Positions 25,730 to 38,640 of a stretch of 64,000 nt of DNA are shown piece after piece (position 1 is the first letter of the stretch; every line of letters starts with the position of its first letter). The position numbers were made by a program, and so were the translations under genes. The stretch lies in assembly GCF_009730915.1 (NCBI RefSeq), contig NC_052487.1, positions 2,294,001-2,358,000 of the forward strand, read 5' to 3'. Below the pieces are notes generated by a model. The model was not told where the DNA came from. It searched no databases and worked only from the letters and a program-made list of their open reading frames with translations. The stretch comes from Dioscorea cayenensis subsp. rotundata (taxonomy: Eukaryota > Streptophyta > Magnoliopsida > Dioscoreales > Dioscoreaceae).

Positions 25730-26190
25730 AAAAACTATTTTTCAGTTTTTTTTTACAATTTCTGCTTTTGCAGAAAAGCCAATATAAACAACTTTTTTTG
25801 AATTCAGAATTGCTTAAATACTTCTGGGTTTTCCAGAAGTTAATTCAAACAAGTCCTAAGTATAAGCTTTGTGGTTTAGGATTTGTTTGGAGTAGTTTTT
25901 TGAAAATCCCAGAAGTATTTTTGTTATAAATTAAATATTTTTTTGTTCAGAAAAACTTGTTTATATTGGTCTTTCTAAAAAAAAACAGAAGTTGATAAAA
26001 AAAAAACAAAAAAAATGTTTTTTCAAAAGCTAGTCGTGTAATATTTTTGGGAAAAGCACTTGTGAGAAGCTGTGCCAAACTAAAAAATCACAAAAAAATA
26101 ATTAATTTACTCCGAGAAGTTCTTTTCAAAAAATCCTTCAACCAAACTTAAACAAAAAACACTTTTTTATAAGCCAATCCAAAAAAAACC
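25730..26190. repeat. Fold-back (inverted repeat) element
   Basis: TTCTGCTTTTGCAGAAAAGCCAATATAAACAA and CTTCTGGGTTTTCCAGAAG on one side are mirrored by CCCAGAAGTA and TTGTTTATATTGGTCTTTCT on the other, centred near 25865. No ORF. Resembles non-coding hAT-type fold-back MITEs; superfamily is inference. Confidence 0.55.
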
Positions 26191-26449
26191 TTAGTCTCTT
26201 TTTATCTTGAAATTTTGAATACATGAAAATTGGTTGCGCGTTAGTATTTGTATATTTTTATGCAATCAAGAATTTTTGCCTAGGAAACAAAAATTACACC
26301 ATAACATTATTCATTTTCTAAATATATGTAAAGAAAGTCAGACAACAGGGCCATTGTGACTTAAAATGCTTAAATGTTTCACTTTGAACACACTCACACA
26401 CATTATTAACCCAAAATATCAATCACAGTACAATAGATGATGATGATCT

Positions 26450-29400
26450 TTATGGCTTGAGTTTCAATGGTCTCATCATGGCATTGTCTTCATGGTCCAA
26501 TATCTGCATTTTTCAAATACATTAATGACAAACACTCCACAAACATAGTGAGGCATACAAAGTCTAACCTACCACTAAATTTAGTTGTATTCATAATTAA
26601 TCAAGCACTTATAATCAATAATTCAAAATTTATTAATTTTGACTTTTCCTTCCTAGCGACCAGTCAAACCAAATTTTTATTATGTAGTTAAGCTAACAAG
26701 AGTGGATTTTCACTTTTCCAATTAAATAAATAATTGATTATAATGTTCCCATAGTAACACATTAAATGAAATATAAGCATTTACATGCCGTGTAAATTAA
26801 AATTCACATTTTTTTTAAATCTATTATTATTAATTGTGTTTAACCTACAATTTATATAGTTATATAATTATTATTATAATTATCTTATTTATATGGTATA
26901 TAAGTGCATATTTGAAAAAAAGGGAAAAAAAGAAACTCACGTGACAGTGGTAAACGTAACCCGGTTCAGCGGTGGCATCGAACGGGTACGTCGTATTCCC
27001 CGGTCCAAGTAACTTGAACCGAACCAACATCGTAGTCACGAACCCGGGTTGAGCCTTGAACACGTTCTTCCAACCCCTCTCATGCTTCGCCACCTTATCC
27101 TTTTTACCAACCGCATGATCATCCACGTGGCATTTGATCGCGTCGTTCAACCTGGTCATGCAATCCTTGAACTTCTCCAGCTCCAAAATCTCGCGTTGCT
27201 CCAGCACTGATAAGTGGGCCAGGTGTATGTGCAGCGGGTGATTGTCATCCGTTAGATTGATCACGTGCCAGATCTCGGACGTTCCTGACTTCGGCGTCTC
27301 CGTCGCCGGCTCTTCGTATGCTTTGCCGTTGAGATAGAGATGAGTCGGTTCATCGCTCGGGGTCGTGTACTCGTACATCGTGATGTAGCGCGTTTTCACA
27401 GCGCTTTGCATCGAGGGTTTGGGGAAGCGGAGGAGATGTCTCGGGATCCGTGACGGATCGGGAGATCTCTGCCGTTCGATCACGAATTTCATCACTTTGC
27501 TGTTGATCTCATCGACGGGGTCGCCGGAAGGGAACGGATACTTCGCGTGGTTGAGGAGGATCGCGGAGTCGGTCGGCGAGTCGGAGAAGTCAACGATGAC
27601 ATCGGCGATCTCGGATGGGGCGAGGAGGAAGCCGGTGGTCTTAACGGGTTTGGGGAGGTAGGTGGAGTCGGATCCGATATGGAAGAAGGGGAGAGCGTTG
27701 GAGAAGGAGAAGCGGAAGAAGCGAGCGTTGCTGGCGTTGAGGATCCGGAAGCGGTAGCGGCGGCGCTGGACATGGAGACGAGGCCAGGCCTTGCCGTTGA
27801 CGATGATGGCGTCGCCGAAGTACTCGGGTTGCCATTCAGGGTGGATCGAAGGGTTGTTGCCGGTGGAGTTCATGTAGATGGAGCCGTCGGTTCGGAAGCT
27901 GCGATCGAAGACGATGAGGTTGAGATCGAAAGGGGAGGAAGGGAGGGGAAGGGGTGATTCGAGGGAGGGATCGCGGAGGATGTAAGCACCGATAAGGCCG
28001 GCGAGGAGGTTGACGCGGGTGAGGCCCATGGCGTGGTCGTGGTACCAGAGATTGCCGGGGGGTTGGACATTGGGGTAGGAGGAGGTCGGAGAAGACCAGG
28101 TGGGGCCGGTGGAGTGGAAGCCGGAGGTGAACCAGGAGTTGGAGTTGCCGTCGGAGAAGGGAGGGTGGACGCCGCCGTGGAGGTGGACGACGGTGGGAAC
28201 GCCCCCGGAGGAGGGTTTGGCGGTGGGGATGGTGGGATCCCATGGGAGGATATGGCGGGAAGGGAGGTGGTTCTCCCAAGTGATGTCTGTGTGGACCCCG
28301 CGGCGAGCTTCGATTGTGGGGCCCGGCACCGTCGCTGATTCCTTTGAGAGGCCGTACGCGAAGACACGTGTCGCTGGGAGATCCCTGTGGAATTTCTGAT
28401 TATAAAAAATAACGAATTAGTTCTTAATTTCTTATTCGAAACTTTTTTTTTTATCTAAAAGTATTTAAAGAATTAAAGAATAAAGAAAGTTATTTAAAAT
28501 AATTATTATAATATTCAAACTTTGTTTGTTCTGTCACGTGAGTGTGGGGTGAAGCTTTTTATTAAATTATTTGAAAAACGACATGATTGTATTATCAATA
28601 ATTTAGAAACTATTTATTTTATCAATATTTTAATATAAAATTTTTAAAAATAATCACACAGTGCACTACTTTTTGTGTATCAAACAAAACATTCCTACTA
28701 GGAGTATCAACTACACATTAAATTAGTTAAAATACCTTTATTTCTTTTTAATGATAAATGCAATAATCCCACGGTGATGAGAGACTAAAAAATAGTGTAT
28801 CAAAGAGACTTTTTACATTCACTTTATTTTTCATATTTTAATTTAAGTGAAATTTTAAATAGTGTATCAAAGAGATTAAGTATTGCAGCATTAGCCAAAT
28901 GTGATGAGAGACTCAAAAATAAATTTTACTGAGATTTTCTTTGGAGTAATAAGGACAAAATAAAAATTCAAATACAGTTCAATTTTTGAACTAATGTTAA
29001 ATCTCACCTAATACGAACTGTAGCGTAATTCAACTTTAAATTAGTCAATCAAGACTTGAACATTCAGTCAACGAAGGATTTAACTAAGAATAATATATTT
29101 AAATATAATTTAAACAAAACAACAACTAAAGTGTGAGTAACACCACAATTTTTTACATATATATATATATATATATATATGTTAAAACCAAAAAATATAT
29201 ATATATATATAATTTTTTACAAAAAAAAAAAAACTGAAATTGATTGATGTAACACCACAATTTTTCTATTGAATTAATAAAGCAACAATGTTAGTATTCC
29301 ACTTTTATCCACAAATCGCATCAAAATCCAAACAAAAATCTGAGAACAAACTCCAATTCCAAGATTAATTTTAAAAAATACAAAAAATAAAAAATAAAAA

Positions 29401-29782
29401 ACCTCCCACAAAATCCAATCAAAAGACGAAACATTGCAACGAAATTTTGTTTTTTTTGTTTTAATTCAAAATATTCTTCAATCATCCTATGAAATCGGAA
29501 TCCAGACGGACACTGCCCGTGAGATCGCCGGAAAAGTTAGAGAGAGAAAGAGAGAGAAAGGGCAGAGACACTGACCCAAAGCTTCTGGAACATGCCGATG
29601 GTGAGGTTTCCAGGGACAAGGGCACCATCATCTCTGACGCTGAATCCTTGCACTTTGGGCATGATCGGAAGATCGTCGACGAACATCTCGAGCTTGGACG
29701 GACTTAAGAGCTTGTTATCATCGCCCCAAGAGCTTCTCATCGCCATTAACAATGATATCAACAAGATAAGAAGCCTCTCCAT
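26450..29782 (-). CDS. LPR1: LPR-type multicopper ferroxidase, copy 2 (intact, 571 aa)
   Basis: Three exons: 29782-29576 (69 codons), 28395-26941 (485 codons), 26503-26450 (17 codons plus TAA). All introns are GT-AG and phase 0. LOW PHOSPHATE ROOT proteins are secretory-pathway multicopper ferroxidases that act with PDR2 to stop root growth under low phosphate; Arabidopsis LPR1 has 581 aa. Visible: signal peptide [15 protein letters not shown], all four copper-ligand motifs HLHGG (H140/H142), WYHDH (H188/H190), HPLHIH (455-460) and [13 protein letters not shown] (552-564), plus conserved [25 protein letters not shown] and [15 protein letters not shown]. The ATG at 29782 is chosen because it opens the signal peptide; an upstream in-frame extension exists but lies in or before the 5' leader. 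The symbol denotes the family; orthology to LPR1 versus LPR2 is not resolved. A tandem partner, copy 1, lies 8 kb away. Confidence 0.93.
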
Positions 29783-29867
29783 GGCTCCAAGCTTCAGCCA
29801 AAGTGGAGAAGGAGAGGGAGAGACGAAGAGAATGGAAGGGGCTTGGAGAAGGGGCAGCCGTCCAGGG

Positions 29868-29875
29868 TTTATATT
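29868..29875 (-). promoter_or_regulatory. TATA box of LPR copy 2
   Basis: AATATAAA on minus, about 86 nt upstream of the ATG at 29782, at the same relative position as in copy 1. Confidence 0.55.
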
Positions 29876-31998
29876 GGCCTCACATTGAGAAAGCTCTAAT
29901 CGAAAATTTTTTAGGGATTTTTTAGGGATTTTTTTTCTAATCCCTGAAAACACAATGAAATTAGTTTTGTAAGTCATAGTCCCTCTTTAATTATTGCTCC
30001 ACTGTCTAACTAAATATAAATTTTTTAATAATTTTATTTATATATATAATTTATTAAATTGTCTAAATGATTTTTATTTTTTAAATTTGTTATTGTTAGG
30101 AAAAAATTTATATTTAATGTGTATACGAGTATAATTTTGTATTGTTTAAGGTGGTTATTTATTGTTATCATTGAATTTATATATATAGTATTTATGTTTT
30201 GATGTGGTCCTTAGGATGGACTATGATCTATTCTTATGTTCACATTATTGATGTCTTTGTATGAAATATTTTTATAGTTTTTTTTTAAATACTGAGTTTA
30301 TTGCTTTTCATGAAAAAAAAATAGATAATTTTTTTAAATGTATATTTTAACTTGAAAACTTGAAAAGTGTTATTTTTCTCTCTCAACACGCATCATGATT
30401 GATTACACTATTAAAAAAAACAATTACGTACATAAATTTAGACCGAGCAACCGAGCAACTACATTATTAAAAAAAATAATAACATGTGCAAATATAAACC
30501 AAGTAAGAATTGGGTCTATGTACACTAGGACATCAGAATTATAGCTATACAACAATTATTTATACTCTTAAAAATATATTTTTATTTATAAATTAAACTT
30601 TCATTACTTGGCAAAAAAATTTTACAAGGACTTGGATACAAATATTACTCTTGGTCATTGGTAAACTTCAAAAAAACGTATTACTATGGCATATTTTTTT
30701 TTGAAAATGAAACCAATGGGGTTGCAAGCAGCTAAGCAAGAATCTAGACTTTAATGTGTGTGGTGACCACTAGTTGACTAAATTCTTAGTGGGCTTCTGT
30801 GGGGTTCCGATGTTGGTGATGAGAAAACAACCGCAGGTGATGTGATTTTTTTAATTAATTTTATTTTATTTTATTTGTTTGTATTTCATTCTCAACCTAA
30901 ATTAAAGACAATTTTTTAATAAAATAATTAAAATTTTAACAACCATACATATAATTTTTGTGATTAATGATCAAAATAAGTAGAAAATAATTGAGTCATG
31001 ATTTAAAAAAAAAGCTTTTATTATAAAATATTTGAGAATTGTATTTAAAATAATTATTATTCATAAATTAATATAAATACTTAGAGAGGTATTTTTGAGC
31101 TATTGCCATTAGATTTCTCGTACAAAAGGAAAGCACGATGTATTGAAACAATAATTCTTTATTTATACAAGCTTGGTGATGTAGGGCTTCGTCACATTTC
31201 GTAAAAAAATATATAATGATAAAAGTTTTTATTGAATATTGATAAAATAGATTTAAAAATAATAATGGTAATAATAAACACATGAATAGAGGGATTACAT
31301 AAGAATTTTGAAAAAATATATATGAAGAAAATCGTATGCATAAATTAAAAATATTTGAAGAGCATTAATTGAGAATAATTCTAATGTTCTCTTCGCATTC
31401 ACGTGCACCCAGCACACCCGCACGAGTGTACACGCTCGTGCCAAGACTAACACCACACGTACGCACATTCCGTGGCCACTTGCGAACACATGCACAACAC
31501 AAGACAAATAATTAGATAACTATATTTATAAATTATTAATGACTTTTTTAAAATTTTGAAATGCTGATTGAAATACCAGAAAATTTTGTGTCAAAAATAC
31601 AAGAAAATTTTAATATAATCTCAATTAATTATCTAAAATCCTAACTCCCTTTTATTTTATTTTTAAATAAATAAATCATATTTATTAAAAAACTAATAAA
31701 AAATATAAAAAGAAGGACAAACAACTCATAAAATATCATCATTGATTTTTTTAATAAAATAAATAAATCACAATTTTATTGAAAAAACATAATAAAATAT
31801 AGCAAAAATATAGAAGAAAAACAACCACATAAAGAAAATAGACAAACTAATATCCTCACCGGGGTGAAAAATATAGAGTTTAAAAAATAAAAAAAAAACA
31901 TAGATAAGATGAAAAGAAAAACTGGACTGACGAAGACCATTGTCTGGAGGCACACACAAATGGTTAATTTTTTTAAAAAACTGAAGATATAATAAATA
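29876..31998. other. Upstream region of LPR copy 2
   Basis: AT-rich, no gene. 30730-31090 resembles the flanks of copy 1 and 25180-25670. 31385-31500 is a locally GC-rich island with CACGTGCACCC and ACACGTACGCAC blocks and no ORF of interest. Confidence 0.5.
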
Positions 31999-32739
31999 AA
32001 AGTGGAAATTGCCAAAAAAAACCCTTTAAGTCTCAGAAATCGCTAAAAACACCCTGCTAGTTTTGTAATCCCCAAAAACCCCTCCTTTTAAAAGTCTATG
32101 TTTTTTTCAAAACCCCCAAACCCCGTAGAATCGGATGTGAACGGAGTGAGTTTCAAATTTTTTTGGACGAAAATGCCCTTGCATGGGGAGTCGTGGGTCG
32201 CAGCCCATCTCGGCGATTTGAGAGGAAGCTGGGGGTTTTCCGTAGGGTAAACCCCGAGAGACTAATTTATCGAGCCGCTTAATTGCTTTTTTCTCAACTC
32301 ACGCCTTCGCCTTTTCCATTTCAGTCGCCTCCGAAGTCGTTTCTACCGCGAAGCCTCCGTAATTGGCATTTCATCGCCTTTTTCCCTTTCCACCCAGATC
32401 TCAAGGAGAAGTCCCCCGCAGCAACTAGTTGGCATTTCATCGCTTGCAATCTAAGGTATTGAGTATGGTTTTTACGTTAACCTGCTCACTATAAAGAAAG
32501 ATTTTTTTCGGTTTTGCTTTTGCGCTCCCTGCTTTTTGTTGGAAGATATCAAGTCTCGTAGGGGGATTTCTACCGGGTTTTGTTAGTCTCAGGAGATTTC
32601 TGGCTAGGGTTTTGTTTTTGTTTTTGCATTTTCGTATGTATACACTATCGAAATAGTTTTTTTCGATTGTTATGATTTGTGTAATATTTACAATGTACAT
32701 TTCCCGCTTCGCTTTGATATGGTTGCAGCTTTTACAAAC

Positions 32740-32925
32740 GAGGTCGACGCTTAAGAAATGAGATGTTACTGCTTAACATTTGTTGTCTCTGCTTAAGTAT
32801 TCTCGCCTCTGCTTTAACAAAATGGGTCTCGCTTAACATTTTTATATCTCTGCTTAATAACCGAGAGTTTACCGCTTAAAAACCTTATATTTCCGCTTAA
32901 ACTTTTGTCAATACCGCAGGCTTTG
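32740..32925 (+). repeat. CGCTTAA/TGCTTAA motif array (MULE intron)
   Basis: Eight copies of (C/T)GCTTAA(A/C/G/T), one as GCTTTAAC, in about 190 bp, spaced 20-30 bp, each followed by an AT-rich spacer. Similar clusters are at 33810-33905, 35215-35400, 36340-36480 and in B1 at 8660-8760 and 10690-10860. Confidence 0.7.
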
Positions 32926-32949
32926 TGATTACGGCGGTCAACCTAGTTA

Positions 32950-35900
32950 ACGGGCGTCGTTATTTCGACACCCGGCCATGAGACCTTAGTCGAATTGAAA
33001 GTTAACACGACCCCTCGACACTCGGGAGATTATTCGAAGGACACCGCTTGCAGCTGCTCATCGAGCTGGAAGCCATATACCAAGAGAGGGCCCTTCTTGA
33101 TTCTCTTTTGCAAAGGCATCGATGGTCGCACTCAATAAATTCGGGATCTGGGAAAGCTCGCCGAAGTTTCGCACCTCAAGACGCTGGCCCTCGCTCTTGG
33201 TCTCAGGCTATGCGATGGCGACGCAGCTGGTCTTTCGTAAGAAGAAAACCATGTCGCCGTCAAGGGCTGTATCTATCAAAGACCTACGAGAGACACAGAG
33301 ACTCCATCAAGAGCACTGTTGCGCAACTTGTTCGACAGAGGGGGTAAGAAGATAATTTTGTCAAACTCCCTAACGGTGTACTCTCACGGGACAGCCCTCT
33401 TCCCAAATACATCACGCTCGGCTCCGAACCGGATCGCTGATTACGCCGACGATCTACCGACCCACGGGCGACACGCACGGGCGCAGCGACGCACAAGTGG
33501 CTTTGCATGGAGGATATTCCACAAGCGTCCGCCTCGAGCGCAAGATAGATGCTGCCCGGAAGAAGCACTCAACACAGTGGTACATTAAGGGTCGCTTTGG
33601 CCGCGCTTAACGTCCCTGGTTTTACGAAATGACCGAACGTGGGAAGAAAGTCCGCTTTCGCGAAGATCCCAAGGATGTCGCTACACGGCGAAAGTACTTA
33701 CCCGAAGCAAGCGATTTGTAGAAACGAGCTTGTCATCGCTCGATGGAAAAGAGGTAATAAATCATGGACAATGCTCTAACATAAGTCTTTTAATGTTTAA
33801 ACATTTTATTTAGCGCTTAACTTTAGTATTTACCGCTTAACTATTATTCATAACCGCTTAAATATTTTTGTTCTCCGCTTAATTATATTCTATAACGCTT
33901 TAAATATATAGTTTTTTTATAGTTTAAAATGAACGATCTCACCGAAATTGTTTGGTTTACATATGTTAGTTTCTCGAGTCGGGTTCCTCCGAACGTCAAG
34001 AAGAAATATTTGTCGGCGCCAACCCGACTCGACTGGATGCCATCGCTCCCAACCACTCGCTCAAGGCGTGACGAGAGGGCAGCCTCTATCGCGCGCTACT
34101 GGACGCCGCTCTCCTACTTCCACCCCACCACGCCAGACGATTCCTCGACGCCGAGAAGCCCTCCCTACCCCGCAGATCGCAACAACCCCCTACCACGACA
34201 ACGATAGGGCCCCCGACCACGGCAAAGTCCCTCCGACCGCAGGTACTCTCACCCGTGACATTGGGCTAAGATGTCACCGCGAACTCTTACGCAGTACGCC
34301 AGATATTGACGATCGAAGTTTCTGCATTGTCGCTCGTGTGGAGGCGCTCGAAGGATCGTTTCACAACCGGTCACGCGCCATCCTCGAAAGAATCGAGCAC
34401 CCGGACGTAACGAGGCGCTTCGAATTCGACTGACGACTGACATCATCCGGAAGGTCATTCCAAAGGCGGCCACATTCGAAGAGACTTGCGAAAAAGAGGA
34501 GAACAATATCGCCTCGTCTCCATCGCCGTACCGACGATGAAACAATAGCAACACCATCGTGCGTCGACGTCAGTATCGAAGTCTGCCGTTTGACGACATG
34601 GCCACGACGGTGGAGGACATCGAGATGATGCGGGTTGCTGCTGCGGCTGAGAAGGTCGCCGACTCTTTCTCGATGAAATCGTCGACCCGGTGGAACCCGG
34701 CCGCCGAGATCGCGGCATCAAAGATGGACACAATCCTCAAGGTCAAGAACAAGTTAAGGCGTGTGTCTCCCAACGATGCCGCTGTCACGGCCACTGGCTG
34801 AGAAGATCGTCAATCCGTTGCCGCCGTCAGGCCGGGTCGATCAGCAGTCCCAAGCTGACACAATCCCACCACAACAAGAACCATGTAAGGGAAGTGTCTC
34901 GCGGTCGATGTCGCCGCCGTCTGCCCCTCAGATCGCCGCGACACAATCCCCACAACAAGAACAACAATGTAGTGACGTGTTCGTCAGTTGATGTCGTCGC
35001 CATCGTCCCCCGCATCGAGGCGAAGATGCTCGATGAAGACCCCGACCGAGCAACGAGAGAGATGATCAAGGCCAATCGAAAAATCGACTGCATCTTTCTG
35101 AAAAGCTTTTTATTCAAGAAGAAGAAAATGGGTTGGCTCGAGTCGTTTTAATAAATACGAAGCGGAGTTGATGAGGATCTTCCTCAATCGCCTACGGACT
35201 GGGTAAGTGTAACGCTTTTTATGATATTGTTTAAAGGGTTTCTTATAGTGTTTAACTATTACCTAATAGTGTTTAATACCATTATGTTATCATTTAAGTT
35301 TTTCGCCTTTACCGCTTAATTATATATAATATCATGTAACAATTGATAATATCATTTAAATATTTACAATATGGTCTTCTAATATCTCATATCGTTTAAC
35401 CTCGAAAGATCTGTCGCGGTGGAAGAACGATCGTCACAAGACCACACGCGACAGGTTATACACGCCGCTGAGGGGAAGGAGATGGTCATCGATGATGCGA
35501 TGGACGCTCGTATGCATAATACAAAAGTCGCCGAAAGCAAAGAGCCATATCCTTACAAGAAGCGCCTCATCATCGATCGCTTACATTGCTTTATGTCAAA
35601 AGCAGGACGACGCACATGACATCACTATGGCTATGATCGGGGATGCTGCCAAGCAACTCGCATGAAGTTCAAATTGTCATCCTCCCGATAATCACGAATG
35701 GCCACTTCCATGTCGTCTGCCCCGACAATGATAAACAAGAATACATGCATTATTCTTCGTCGTCCCGGTATACGATAAGGACGCATTGACATGGTAAGTT
35801 CTTTAATTATGTCCGATTAATATCCGCTTTGGTATTTAAATCGGTATTCTAATCTCGACTTGCATATCTCGACAGTCGAATCTATTCGACCTTTGTGTCG

Positions 35901-36150
35901 ATATGGAGTTAGGCGAGTCGGCGACCATAGCACTCCGCCGCTGGACGCATACGTAAAACCCCACGCCAAAAACAAGGAAGCGCCGATCGCTACTCGCTCA
36001 CGCCATGCGGTTTATCGAGCAATCATCGTGAGAAGTTACGCCACCGCAGTGACGACGCCTTACCTCAGATACGGTATGTTACCCGTGATACTTAAGGAGG
36101 GAGAAGGCACTCAGGTCCACGACAAAGGGGTCGTACACAAGCTGGGTTAA
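32950..36150 (+). pseudogene. ULP1-like (C48) cysteine protease gene of the MULE, decayed
   Basis: Several exon-like blocks are separated by AT-rich, CGCTTAA-repeat introns (33770-33930, 35200-35410, 35795-35870). The N-terminal block has YQERALLDSLLQRH and KFRTSRRWPSLLVSG (33070-33210), then EMTERGKKVRFREDPKDV (~33627). The central block has low-complexity and coiled-coil-like frames including EDIEMMRVAAAAEKVADSF and RATREMIKANRKIDCIF. The C-terminal block has QIVILPIITNGHFHVV with CPDNDKQEYMHYSSS (~35665-35760), the catalytic-histidine region of ULP1/SENP peptidases, then LFDLCVDMELG, KQGSAD and MRFIEQ (~35880-36030). Family function: SUMO-protease fold; its role in transposition is unknown. 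The expected Cys after GSVD-type KQGSAD reads CGC (Arg). Confidence 0.75.
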
Positions 36151-36210
36151 ATTGCTGAATAACATGTCTCAGTATATCCGATCGCAATTTTGTTTTCAAA
36201 CGTAAATTGA

Positions 36211-36775
36211 CAAATTCAATTCATTGTTTTCGTGTTCAAGAACATGACTCAGTATATCTTAATGTAAAATTTTGTTTGTTTTGAATCAGTAAAGCGGGTT
36301 AAATCTATCTCGGTTTTATTTCATTGTTTAATTTACGCTGTAATTGTGTACATTTCACTTTTCATTGTTTAAATATAGTATATATCGCTTTAAACATCGC
36401 TTTTAAATATTTCAAATTACGGTGCACTCGCTTAAAATAACACTTTCTCGCTTAAATAAAACGCACTTATTGTTTAACTAAATATGGAAAGTTGCTCTCA
36501 TCAATACACAATTCAATTCATTGTTTTTGTTTTCAAGAACATGACTTGTATATCTCAATGTAACTTTTGTTTGTTTTTCAATTGTAAAGCGGATGTTAAA
36601 TTTTCATCTCGGCCATTTCATCGTGTTTAATTTACGTTGCAGTTGTGTACATTTCCGCTTCATTGTTTAAATATACCATATATCGCTTAAAACATCGCTT
36701 GAAATATTTTCAAATTACAAAACAGTATCCGCTTTAAAATAACAATGTCTCCGGTAAATACATTCAATCTGTAGA
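36211..36775 (+). repeat. 298-bp tandem duplication between the two MULE genes
   Basis: ATTCAATTCATTGTTTT recurs at 36214 and 36512. Both units continue with CAAGAACATGACT, GTATATCTCAATGTAA-type, TGTGTACATTTC and ATATCGCTT blocks. It lies between the 3' ends of the convergent ULP1 and transposase genes. Confidence 0.85.
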
Positions 36776-36849
36776 AATACACAATGTTTCCTCGCCATCG
36801 CTTCGGTTTATTAACAACGCTTAGCTCGGCGACAGCCATCGCAAGAAGA

Positions 36850-38640
36850 TCGTCATCGCACGGATCCCTGCGTGGCCGTACATGTAACTGCTGACATCAA
36901 ACGCCATGCACTCATCCTCTTTTCGCCTAGCCGCCCAGTCGCTTTTCTAGTCACAGCGGTCGCGAACGAAGCTCACGATTTCCGCCTCGAGCGTCGCTCA
37001 TCGCTTCGTATGGGAATATAGCTTCCTGCATGCCGCCAGAATTGTCGACGGTGAGCACCGCTAATAAATCGATGTCACGCTGGTGTTCTGCTCGCATTAT
37101 TGGCCGCAAGCATGTTTTCGCGAGGGATACCATAAACTTGCCACCTTCGATACGAACAAGTTCATCGGCGAGATCCACGGAGTCTGTCGTCGATTGTCGA
37201 TCACTTTCGTGAACGATCATCGACCAACGCATCCAACACGCAAGATTTCGTACCGTCCCTCAACAATGATCTCTAACTTCGAATGTATGTCCGGGCATAA
37301 GTAGGGTCTCCCATTTGTCGCTTGCTCACGCCTGCTACATAACACGCGACTCAACTCTGAACCCTGCAAAATAAGGTTAAACAAAGACAAGATGATGGTT
37401 AAATAATTCACAACATGTTTAAACATTATCGTAATTAAATAAACGAAAATGATTAATATTTAAAGTCGAAAAGTGTAATTAAACAAAGACTGAGAATGTT
37501 TAGCGTAATACTAAATATTGGTGTAAATCAACATTCGCAGCATCTTACTGGAGTCGACTATTTTCACACGCAGAAACGGCTAGCTTCCTCGATCCAAGCA
37601 TCGAATCCACTCGCTGACGCTCAATCACATCTCACCCCAACGATCACCTCCGAAATAGTATAATTCGACCAATGTGCCATATCCGACTTTATTAATCAAC
37701 GGCATATGATGAGCTTGGTGATACGGGCTCGCAGCTCATTCACTTTGATCATCGAAATCTTTAGCCCGTGGACGCCCACGCACGCGGAAGCATATGTATC
37801 ACAGACTCCTCCCTCAATCGCCTTCCCAAGTCCGACATTGGCTTTCATAAAATTGGCCTCCAAATCGTCGAAGATGCACGATGCGGCGAAGCGAAGACTC
37901 TGCAATCGCTTGACATCAAGGCCCCTTGGACCTCGTCCGACACTGAAGGTAATTATCTCATGATAATCTCCAGCCCTCGTATAAGGCATCGCCCAATCTT
38001 AGATATGAACCAAGTCCAATCTGGGCATCGGGTCTCGTGCTCGACGTATACCACAAAGGCGACGCGGAAAAATCATCATACTATCTTTCCCCGTGGCACC
38101 CGCAAGAGTTGCACTCCCGATATTTTTCCAAGGAGTGCGGTACCATCGAGAAAGCACAGCCGACCGCAAGCCCTCGAATCCCGCCAATACACGCTATGAA
38201 AGAGTAAAGACGCATTTTAAAACGATCACCGCCTCTCCACGATCGATATCAGTACGGATTTGTCTCAAACCACCTTATCCACATACCAAAGCAAGCATTA
38301 TAGCGGAGACGCTCACCGCCGCTGAGGACCACCCTGCACGCTCTTTTCCGACCAAGCTCTCGCCAGGTCGGTATGTGGACACCATGTTCCCGCAGACATG
38401 TCCTTCCTCGAACGCCGGCGGCCTTGCATAGGTGATCGGCCCTAAGCTTTCCGAATCACTCGCGGCGCTAACCCATGGACGCTTTCGTGACGCGATTTTC
38501 GAACCTACGCCACCACCGCAAGTGCGTGACGGGTCGATCATTTCGACTCGAAGTATTTTGTATACTCTTTTCGACGCACGAAAAGCGCTAACGACAACCA
38601 CTCTGGCAATGCATTCCAGCGCTCACTTCTGATGTTTTTC
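36850..38640 (-). pseudogene. MULE transposase (MURA type), decayed, B2 copy
   Basis: Order on minus matches a complete transposase core. RTCGGGVGS (N-terminal Cys/His block) is at ~38520 and the D1 region near ~38120. DYHEIITF with the second acidic site is at ~37960 and DLEANFMKANVGLGKA at ~37850. The WIEEA block is at ~37590, and an AT-rich intron-like stretch at 37375-37535. A SWIM finger remnant with the CKHAC-like site is at ~37130. The C-terminal block VDNSGGMQEAIFP...GNREL, then PPVTRKATGR, runs ~37060-36920. Many frame changes; no intact ORF. The N-terminal leader probably continues toward 40.9 kb, mirroring B1. Confidence 0.78.

Noticed and set aside
27547..28399. Several long ORFs antisense or out of frame to LPR exon 2
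   Set aside because: Shadow frames in a GC-rich coding exon; copper-oxidase motifs are only in the minus frame used for the gene.
31385..31500. GC-rich island as a possible promoter or RNA gene
   Set aside because: Short, CACGT-rich, with no TATA, structure or adjacent exon that I could support.
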